A stretch of 20,737 nt of DNA from Clostridiales bacterium (GTDB taxonomy: Bacteria; Bacillota; Clostridia; Peptostreptococcales; Anaerovoracaceae): the NCBI GenBank assembly GCA_012799165.1, contig JAAZLU010000124.1, positions 1-20,737 on the forward strand, written 5' to 3'. Each line of letters opens with the position of its first letter. Within the stretch, counting starts at the first letter, position 1. A program made the translations under genes and the position numbers. The notes beneath the pieces were generated by a model. That model was not told where the DNA came from. It ran no database searches and saw only the letters and a program-made list of their open reading frames with translations. Positions 15,430 to 20,737 of the stretch are shown piece after piece.

Positions 15430-15465
15430 GTTGTATCACCATTATTGTCCTAGTTGTGATATAAC
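15430..15465. promoter_or_regulatory. Dyad repeat unit 1 upstream of prfA
   Basis: Arms GTTGTATCAC (15430-15439) and GTGATATAAC (15456-15465) pair across 16 nt. The right arm contains TGATATAAC, an extended -10-like sequence. It is a diverged direct copy of the unit at 15499-15534. Confidence 0.6.
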
Positions 15466-15501
15466 GCTTTCTTTGATTATTTATGATAAGTTGAAAGCGT
15501 T
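15463..15501. repeat. Linking inverted repeat between the two dyads
   Basis: AACGCTTTC (15463-15471) and GAAAGCGTT (15493-15501) form a perfect 9-bp inverted repeat that shares 3 nt with each flanking dyad. The loop contains most of the right copy of the 13-bp repeat TTATGATAAGTTG (15481-15493). The three stems compete at their shared ends. Confidence 0.55.
15481..15493 (+). repeat. 13-bp direct repeat, right copy
   Basis: TTATGATAAGTTG here is identical to 12800-12812. The two copies bracket about 2.7 kb of AT-rich DNA with the CPBP and ATPase genes. Confidence 0.4.
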
Positions 15502-15534
15502 GTAACACTATTATAGCCTTGGATGTGTTATAAT
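15499..15534. promoter_or_regulatory. Dyad repeat unit 2 upstream of prfA, overlapping the -10
   Basis: Arms GTTGTAACAC (15499-15508) and GTGTTATAAT (15525-15534) pair across 16 nt, the same geometry as unit 1. A T-to-A change in the left arm is matched by A-to-T in the right arm, so symmetry is preserved. The arm overlaps the TATAAT of the prfA promoter, as expected for an operator. Confidence 0.6.
15526..15534 (+). promoter_or_regulatory. Extended -10 promoter for prfA
   Basis: TGTTATAAT is a perfect extended -10 (TGnTATAAT). No convincing -35 is seen 17 nt upstream. The start would be near 15541, about 31 nt before the prfA ATG. It probably drives prfA-tsaC-rpiB. Confidence 0.6.
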
Positions 15535-15571
15535 TCATCGGATATAGATTTATTAGTAATAAGGAAGAGAT

Positions 15572-16657
15572 ATGCTCAAAAAATTAGACTTTATACAAAA
15601 GAAATACGAAGAATTGGCGATGACAGTCTCCGACCCCGAGGTGATTGCAAATCAGACTCATTGGCAGGCATGCATGAAAGAGATGAGCGAGATTGAGCCC
15701 GTGGTTAGCGTTTACAAGGAATACAAAAAGGTGCTCGAGGAGATCGAGAGCACCGCTCAGCTGTTCGATGAAGATGGCATGGACGAAGAGATGGAGGCCA
15801 TGGCCAAGGAGGAGCTCGCGAGCCTCGAGGAACGCTCTTGCCAGCTCGAGGAGGAGCTTAAGATTGCACTTCTGCCCAAGGACCCCAACGATGGGAAGAA
15901 CGTAATACTCGAAGTCCGCGCGGGTACGGGAGGCGAGGAAGCGGGCCTCTTTGGAGCCGATCTTCTGCGCATGTATACCCGCTATGCCGAGCGATGCGGT
16001 TGGAAGACGGAGATATTGGACCTCAGCGACACGGGAATCGGCGGTGTAAAGGAAGCCGTCGTTTTAATCAAAGGCAGGGGCGCATATTCGAGGCTCAAGT
16101 ACGAGTCCGGAGTTCACCGCGTGCAGCGGGTTCCCGAGACCGAGAGCTCTGGAAGGATTCATACCAGTGCGGCGACGGTGGCGATAATGCCCGAGGTCGA
16201 CGATGTAGAGGTGGAGATAGATCCCAATGATGTGCGCGTCGATGTGTACCGCGCCAGCGGCCACGGCGGCCAGTGTGTAAATACCACCGATTCTGCGGTG
16301 AGGCTCACCCATATACCGACGGGTCTGGTCGTAACCTGTCAGGACGAAAAGTCTCAGATGAAGAACAAGGACAAGGCCTTCGGCGTGCTGCGCGCGAGGC
16401 TCTACGCGATGATGCAGGAGGAGCAGGAACGAGAACAGTCCGAGGCGCGCCGAATTCAGGTGGGCAGCGGCGACCGTTCCGAGCGCATCCGCACCTACAA
16501 TTTCCCGCAGGGCCGCGTAACAGACCACCGCATAGGGCTTACGCTCTATAAACTCGACAGCTTCCTCGACGGCGATATAGACGAGATTGTCGACTCGCTT
16601 ACGATGAGCGACCAAGCCGAGAAGATGAAGAGTTTCGATGCCTCCGTGGCGAATTAA
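15572..16657 (+). CDS. prfA: Peptide chain release factor 1
   Basis: This 361-residue, full-length RF1 ends translation at UAA and UAG. It shows the GGQ motif (G232-Q234 in [14 protein letters not shown]) that triggers peptidyl-tRNA hydrolysis. The stop-reading PxT tripeptide is PET at 188-190 ([10 protein letters not shown]), which marks RF1 rather than RF2 (SPF). The N-terminal domain 1 is helical. AAGGAAG at 15561-15567 supports the ATG at 15572. In many Bacillota prfA is followed by prmC, which methylates the GGQ glutamine; here tsaC/sua5 follows directly, so prmC must lie elsewhere or be absent. The promoter region carries duplicated dyads. Confidence 0.97.
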   Translation: MLKKLDFIQKKYEELAMTVSDPEVIANQTHWQACMKEMSEIEPVVSVYKEYKKVLEEIESTAQLFDEDGMDEEMEAMAKEELASLEERSCQLEEELKIALLPKDPNDGKNVILEVRAGTGGEEAGLFGADLLRMYTRYAERCGWKTEILDLSDTGIGGVKEAVVLIKGRGAYSRLKYESGVHRVQRVPETESSGRIHTSAATVAIMPEVDDVEVEIDPNDVRVDVYRASGHGGQCVNTTDSAVRLTHIPTGLVVTCQDEKSQMKNKDKAFGVLRARLYAMMQEEQEREQSEARRIQVGSGDRSERIRTYNFPQGRVTDHRIGLTLYKLDSFLDGDIDEIVDSLTMSDQAEKMKSFDASVAN

Positions 16658-16676
16658 GAGGAAACAAAATCGCGCG

Positions 16677-17675
16677 ATGCGAATGGATACGAAATACTTG
16701 ACAATAGAAGATGCGGATTTGCGCAAAGCCGCGGAGATAATCAGGGCCGGGGGGCTGGTAGCCTTTCCGACCGAGACGGTCTACGGCCTCGGCGGCGATG
16801 CCATGAGCGCGCAGTCTTCAGTCAAAATATACAAGGCCAAGGGCAGACCGAGCGACAATCCGCTGATTGTGCACATTGCAAAGGTAGGAGATGTCCTGAG
16901 GGTGGCCGAGAGCTTTCCCGATAATGCGAGGAAATTGGCAGATGCGATATGGCCCGGCCCTATGACCATGGTCCTTCCCAAGAGGGCCGAGGTCCCGGAC
17001 GAGACGACGGGTGGTCTTAGCACGGTCGCGCTGCGATGCCCGGCAAATGAGGTCGCAAGGAGGCTCATCGAGTATGCGGGTACGCCGCTTGCGGCGCCTT
17101 CCGCGAACATCTCCGGACGCCCCAGCCCCACGCGCTGGGAGCATGTGCGAAGCGATCTGGACGGCAAGATAGATGCGATAATAATAGGAGAGCCCTGCAT
17201 CGGAGGCATAGAGTCTACGGTAATAGATATGACCCTCCCGGACAGCCCGCAAATACTTCGCCCGGGTCTGATTACCCCCGCCCGCATAAGCGAGGTGCTG
17301 GGAATCGCCTGCGGCTACGACCCTGCGCTTGCGGAAGAGGCGGATGCGCAGACGGCGCCGAAGTCTCCGGGCACGAAATACAGGCATTATACTCCGCGCG
17401 CGGAGATGATGCTCTACAGGGGAGACTCGTCGAAAGTTCGCGAGGCTATACTCGAGGATGCCCGGGCTCTTAGAGCTCAGGGAAAGCGTGTCGGCACTAT
17501 AATATATGAAGACGGCCGCGAGGCTGCGCAGAATCTCTTCAAGGATCTGCGACAAATGGATGAGGATGGAGTGGATATTATACTCGCCTCCGCTCTGGAC
17601 AATTCGGAGGAGATAAATTATTCGGTCATGAACCGCATGCTCAAGGCTGCGGGCTACGTTGTAAAGGAGGCTTGA
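16677..17675 (+). CDS. tsaC: L-threonylcarbamoyladenylate synthase (TsaC/Sua5)
   Basis: This 332-residue Sua5-type enzyme makes threonylcarbamoyl-AMP from threonine, bicarbonate and ATP for the t6A37 modification of ANN-decoding tRNAs. The YrdC domain has AFPTETVYGLG, the KAKGRPSDNPLIVH nucleotide/threonine motif and PSANISGRPSPT. A linker with SPGTKYRHYTP leads into the C-terminal Sua5 domain, the long form. The start is chosen as ATG 16677 (MRMDTKY), with AAGAGGA at 16656-16662; the spacing is long, and ATG 16683 is also possible. An in-frame ATG at 16638 lies inside prfA and is less likely. It is 19 nt after prfA and one base before the rpiB start, so it is cotranscribed with both. Confidence 0.94.
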   Translation: MRMDTKYLTIEDADLRKAAEIIRAGGLVAFPTETVYGLGGDAMSAQSSVKIYKAKGRPSDNPLIVHIAKVGDVLRVAESFPDNARKLADAIWPGPMTMVLPKRAEVPDETTGGLSTVALRCPANEVARRLIEYAGTPLAAPSANISGRPSPTRWEHVRSDLDGKIDAIIIGEPCIGGIESTVIDMTLPDSPQILRPGLITPARISEVLGIACGYDPALAEEADAQTAPKSPGTKYRHYTPRAEMMLYRGDSSKVREAILEDARALRAQGKRVGTIIYEDGREAAQNLFKDLRQMDEDGVDIILASALDNSEEINYSVMNRMLKAAGYVVKEA

Positions 17676-17676
17676 T

Positions 17677-18105
17677 ATGAAGATAGCATTTGGCTGCGAC
17701 CACGGAGGATACGAGTTGAAGCTCGCCCTCATCGAACATCTGAAGGCTCAGGGTATAGACTGCATAGATCTTGGCTGCAACGGCGAGAGAGTGGATTACC
17801 CGATATACGGAAGGGCCGTCGGCCGCGCCGTAACCGAAGGCATAGCAGATCTCGGCATCGTCTGCTGCGGAACTGGCATCGGCATCGGCATGGCGGCGAA
17901 TAAGGTTAAAGGCGTGCGCTGCGCCGTGGTTACCAACACATACATGGCTGAGATGGCTAAGAAGCATAACAACGCAAACGTGCTCGCCTTGGGAGGCAGG
18001 ATACTCTCAGCCGAGCAGGCGATAGAATATGTAGATATCTGGCTTAACAACGAATTTCTGGGCGACTACCATGCCGACAGAGTCGCCATGCTGGATGGAA
18101 TGTAA
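17677..18105 (+). CDS. rpiB: Ribose-5-phosphate isomerase B
   Basis: This 142-residue RpiB/LacAB-family sugar-phosphate isomerase interconverts ribose 5-phosphate and ribulose 5-phosphate in the non-oxidative pentose phosphate pathway. It shows the DH pair (D8, H9 in GCDHGGYELK), the active-site cysteine C64 in VCCGTGIGIGMAANK, H97 in KKHNNANVLALGGR, and a C-terminal basic segment (HADRV) for phosphate binding. Length is typical. AAAGGAGG at 17663-17670 lies at the end of tsaC and the ATG is one base after that gene's stop. Allose-6-phosphate isomerase is a close alternative, but the housekeeping context favours RpiB. Confidence 0.94.
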   Translation: MKIAFGCDHGGYELKLALIEHLKAQGIDCIDLGCNGERVDYPIYGRAVGRAVTEGIADLGIVCCGTGIGIGMAANKVKGVRCAVVTNTYMAEMAKKHNNANVLALGGRILSAEQAIEYVDIWLNNEFLGDYHADRVAMLDGM

Positions 18106-18179
18106 TCGTTTAAAGCGCGGCCGCAGTTGCCGCAAAAAATAAATCCGCAACTTATTTCTGAGTAACCCGGGAGGGAAAA

Positions 18180-18809
18180 ATGGGTAAGATACACGTATTC
18201 GAACATCCGCTTATTCAACACAAGGTTTCCATGATGAGGATGAAGCAGACATCCACAAAGGATTTCAGGGACCTCGCAAGAGAAGTTATTACACTGATGA
18301 CCTTCGAGGCCACCAGAGATCTGCCGCTAAAGGATGTGGAGATAGAGACTCCCATAACCAAGTGTACCGCTAAGATGCTCGAAGGAGAGGATATCGCCAT
18401 AGTTCCGATACTGCGCGCAGGCCTGGGATTCGTGGACGGAATGCTGAGCCTCATACCGAACGCCAAGGTGGGTCACATAGGCTTGTATAGGGACCCCGAT
18501 ACCCACGAGCCTGTGGAATACTACTGTAAGCTGCCCGCGGACATCGACAAGAGGGAAGTATTTATCGTGGATCCGATGCTTGCGACCGGCGGTTCGGCGG
18601 TGGCGGCGGTCAACTTTATAAAGGCAAGAGGCGGACAGAATATCAATTTCCTCTGCCTTATAGCTGCGCCGGAAGGCATAGAGGTTTTGCAAAATGCCCA
18701 CCCCGATGTAAATATTTATATCGCGGCCAAGGATTGGAATCTCAACGAGGATGCCTACATCGTTCCGGGCCTCGGCGATGCCGGCGACAGACTCTACGGA
18801 ACAAAATAA
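18180..18809 (+). CDS. upp: Uracil phosphoribosyltransferase
   Basis: This 209-residue enzyme converts uracil and PRPP to UMP (pyrimidine salvage). The PRPP-binding loop is DPMLATGGS (131-139). The uracil-binding segment [12 protein letters not shown] (193-204) is diagnostic for Upp rather than Pyr[15 protein letters not shown] is another family hallmark. Length is typical. GGGAGGG lies just before the ATG at 18180. A 74-nt gap separates it from rpiB. It is often found next to rpiB in Bacillota, which supports the annotation. tyrS follows 33 nt downstream. Confidence 0.96.
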   Translation: MGKIHVFEHPLIQHKVSMMRMKQTSTKDFRDLAREVITLMTFEATRDLPLKDVEIETPITKCTAKMLEGEDIAIVPILRAGLGFVDGMLSLIPNAKVGHIGLYRDPDTHEPVEYYCKLPADIDKREVFIVDPMLATGGSAVAAVNFIKARGGQNINFLCLIAAPEGIEVLQNAHPDVNIYIAAKDWNLNEDAYIVPGLGDAGDRLYGTK

Positions 18810-18842
18810 AAAATTAAGCGTCATATATAACAGGAGAAGGAA

Positions 18843-20168
18843 ATGTTTCAAATCCCGGATAATGTGAGCGAACATAAGAATGTCTTCGATGTGCTTTCGG
18901 AGCGCGGTTTTATCGAACAGACCACGGACGACGAGGGCATAAGGGAGTTGCTCGGAAAAGAGAAGGTAAAGTTCTACATAGGATTCGACCCCACGGCGGA
19001 CTGCCTGCACGTGGGCCACTTTATGCAGGTCATCATAATGATGTACATGCAGAAATACGGCCATACGCCTATCGTTCTTATTGGCGGTGGAACCACCATG
19101 ATCGGTGATCCCTCCGGACGCTCGGACGCCCGCGCGATGATGAGCGCGGAGGAGATAGACGAAAATGGCCGCAAGTTTAAGAAGCTCTTCGACCGCTTTC
19201 TAGACTTCGATGATGATTGGAAGCACACTCCTTCGGAAGGCGTGCTGGAAAAGGGCGGACAGAATAGAGAGCCCTTGTCCGGCAAGGCGATAAGCGTAAA
19301 CAACGCGGACTGGCTGCGCGATGTAAACTATCTAGAATTTATGAGGGACATCGGAAAGCACTTCTCCGTAAACGAGATGCTGCGAGCCGAGTGCTTTAAG
19401 CAGAGGCTAGAGAAGGGTCTATCCTTCCTCGAATTCAATTACATGCTGCTTCAGGCCTACGATTTCTACTGCTTGGCCCGGGACATAGACTGCAAGATTC
19501 AGTTCGGAGGAAACGACCAGTGGTCGAATATCCTTGCAGGAAGAGACCTTGCGAGAAGGGTTCTGGGAAGAGATAACTACTACGGCATGACCTTTGCACT
19601 GCTCACCAAGTCGGACGGAACCAAGATGGGCAAGAGTCAGCAGGGCGCGCTCTGGTTGGATGCAAACAAGACCAGCCCCTACGATTTCTATCAATATTGG
19701 AGAAATGTGGACGACGCCGATGTGGAGAACTGTCTTAAGATGCTCACCTTCCTGCCGCTGGCCGAAATCGCGCGGCTATCGGCACTCGAGGGCTCGGAGA
19801 TAAACAAGGCGAAGGAAATCCTGGCCTACGAAGTTACGAAGTTGGTTCACGGGGCGGAGGAGGCCGAGCAGGCTCAGCAGGCCGCAAGGGCTGCATTCGG
19901 TGAAGGCGGCGAAGGCATGTCCAATGTGCCGGAGGCTGTTCTGGAATCATCATTAATAGGTGATGGGCTTGGAATTGTGGCCCTCATTAAAGAGGCTGGC
20001 CTGGTACCTTCGAACAGCGAAGGCTTTAGAACCATAGAACAGGGCGGACTGCTCATGGACGGAGAGAAGGTTATGGATCCCAAGCAGCTTATAACAAAGG
20101 ATATGCTCGAAGGGGAGGGTATACTCTTTAAGAGAGGTAAGAAAACATTCTTAAGAGTTCGGATTTAA
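18843..20168 (+). CDS. tyrS: Tyrosyl-tRNA synthetase
   Basis: This 441-residue class I aminoacyl-tRNA synthetase charges tRNA-Tyr. The HIGH motif is HVGH (56-59), the tyrosine pocket includes IGDPSGRSDAR and FGGNDQWSNI, and KMSKS appears as KMGKS (261-265). A C-terminal S4 RNA-binding domain covers about 375-441. It is somewhat longer than the usual 405-425 residues, because about 20 extra residues (within 122-148: DDDWKHTPSEGVLEKGGQNR) follow FLDF and precede NNADW. The flanking sequence aligns smoothly, so this looks like a real insertion. AGGAG at 18832-18836 serves the ATG at 18843. No T-box leader is visible in the 33-nt gap from upp. Confidence 0.96.
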   Translation: MFQIPDNVSEHKNVFDVLSERGFIEQTTDDEGIRELLGKEKVKFYIGFDPTADCLHVGHFMQVIIMMYMQKYGHTPIVLIGGGTTMIGDPSGRSDARAMMSAEEIDENGRKFKKLFDRFLDFDDDWKHTPSEGVLEKGGQNREPLSGKAISVNNADWLRDVNYLEFMRDIGKHFSVNEMLRAECFKQRLEKGLSFLEFNYMLLQAYDFYCLARDIDCKIQFGGNDQWSNILAGRDLARRVLGRDNYYGMTFALLTKSDGTKMGKSQQGALWLDANKTSPYDFYQYWRNVDDADVENCLKMLTFLPLAEIARLSALEGSEINKAKEILAYEVTKLVHGAEEAEQAQQAARAAFGEGGEGMSNVPEAVLESSLIGDGLGIVALIKEAGLVPSNSEGFRTIEQGGLLMDGEKVMDPKQLITKDMLEGEGILFKRGKKTFLRVRI

Positions 20169-20197
20169 ACGAGATAGAAAAAAATAAAAAAGTACTT

Positions 20198-20226
20198 GAA
20201 GTGTACTATTACTTATAGTACACTTC
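20198..20226. terminator. AT-rich dyad after tyrS (terminator or operator)
   Basis: A perfect 11-bp inverted repeat (GAAGTGTACTA at 20198-20208, TAGTACACTTC at 20216-20226) encloses 7 nt. It is preceded by an A-rich run and followed by TTGTGTTAAT. It could end the tyrS message. It could equally be an operator for the ABC transporter that starts 30 nt later, since such transporters in Bacillota are often controlled by GntR- or TetR-type regulators. Confidence 0.5.
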
Positions 20227-20256
20227 TTGTGTTAATAGATAAAAGGGGGATCCTAA

Positions 20257-20737
20257 ATGAGTGAATCTGCGCTTATCCGGGTGAAAAACCTCAGGAAGGT
20301 GTATCGCATGGGTGAGGAGAGAGTCGTGGCTTTGGACAATGTAAGCCTCGACATAGAGAAGGGGGAGTTTGTAGCATTTCTCGGAACTTCCGGTTCGGGT
20401 AAATCGACATTTCTCAATATGGTGGCCGGTCTTGAAAAGCCCACGAAGGGCGAAATATGGATCGGCAAGATACCCGTTCACAAGCTGAACGAAGCTCAGG
20501 TTACATTGTTCAGACAGAAGAACATCGGTTTTATATTCCAGGCCTATCATCTGATCGGCAGTATGACAGCTCTGGAGAATGTTGCGTTGCCGCTTGCGCT
20601 TCGCGGCGTGGAAAAGGACAAGAGAAACAGGCGTGCCAAAAAAGCGCTGGAGGGCGTCGGCCTAAAGGGCTACGACTCCAGAAGGCCCAGCCAGATGTCG
20701 GGCGGCCAGCAGCAGAGGGTAGGTATAGCCAGGGCCA
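20257..20737 (+). CDS. ABC transporter ATP-binding protein, LolD/MacB type (3' end outside window)
   Basis: The first 160 residues of an ABC ATPase are present. Walker A is GTSGSGKST (43-51), the Q-loop glutamine is Q95 in FIFQAYHL, and the signature is MSGGQQQR (147-154). Walker B lies beyond the window edge. The pattern VYRMGEERVVALDNVSLDIEKGEFVAFLG belongs to the LolD/MacB/SalX group that pairs with FtsX-like (MacB) permeases, so a permease gene should follow. Substrates in this group include lipoproteins, peptides and antibiotics, and cannot be predicted here. AAAGGGGG lies upstream of the ATG at 20257. The dyad at 20198-20226 may regulate it. Confidence 0.93.
   Translation, partial: MSESALIRVKNLRKVYRMGEERVVALDNVSLDIEKGEFVAFLGTSGSGKSTFLNMVAGLEKPTKGEIWIGKIPVHKLNEAQVTLFRQKNIGFIFQAYHLIGSMTALENVALPLALRGVEKDKRNRRAKKALEGVGLKGYDSRRPSQMSGGQQQRVGIARA

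Overview
The window looks like the chromosome of an anaerobic, amino-acid-fermenting member of the Bacillota (class Clostridia). The evidence is the lysine-fermentation operon, strong AGGAGG-type ribosome binding sites, TATAAT-type promoters, and genes packed with 1-13 nt overlaps. The coding DNA is moderately GC-rich with frequent ATA isoleucine codons, which would suit an Anaerovoracaceae/Family XIII-like clostridium. That placement is an inference and was not tested.

Region 1 (1-7816) is most of a lysine-fermentation operon. It holds the 3' two-thirds of kamA (lysine 2,3-aminomutase), kamB and kamC (P-loop and MutS-like proteins of unsolved role), kamD and kamE (the adenosylcobalamin/PLP-dependent beta-lysine 5,6-aminomutase), and atoD and atoA (acetate/butyrate-acetoacetate CoA-transferase). 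L-lysine becomes L-beta-lysine and then 3,5-diaminohexanoate. The dehydrogenase, cleavage enzyme and ammonia-lyase that finish the route to acetoacetate and crotonyl-CoA are not in this window. AtoDA would handle the acetoacetate. A 473-nt gap between kamC and kamD holds an array of hairpins, including a duplicated one, followed by two promoter candidates.

Region 2 (7847-11232) is a three-gene run on the same strand: an Asp/Glu-type amino-acid racemase, an S58/P1 (DmpA-type) self-cleaving aminopeptidase, and a secreted lipoprotein with a C39-like cysteine peptidase domain. Together they suggest peptide and amino-acid scavenging next to amino-acid fermentation.

Region 3 (about 11233-15571) starts with a convergent alanyl-tRNA editing protein. 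It continues as a visibly AT-rich stretch with a CPBP-family membrane protease and an AAA_14/DUF4143 ATPase. The non-coding DNA here is unusual: four DnaA-box-like 9-mers, eight (A/T)TGTAA(A/C) motifs, a 20-bp perfect palindrome, a 13-bp direct repeat at both edges, and a duplicated promoter-operator-like dyad before prfA. It looks like an acquired or variable island.

Region 4 (15572-20168) is a housekeeping run: prfA, tsaC/sua5, rpiB, upp and tyrS, covering translation termination, tRNA t6A modification, the pentose phosphate pathway, uracil salvage and tyrosyl-tRNA charging. After an AT-rich dyad, the window ends inside an ABC transporter ATPase of the LolD/MacB type.

No tRNA, rRNA, CRISPR array or transposase was found. 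I did not identify a clearly new multi-gene system. The best leads are the non-coding elements at 3638-3827, 12800-13142 and 15430-15534, and the unsolved kamB-kamC pair.
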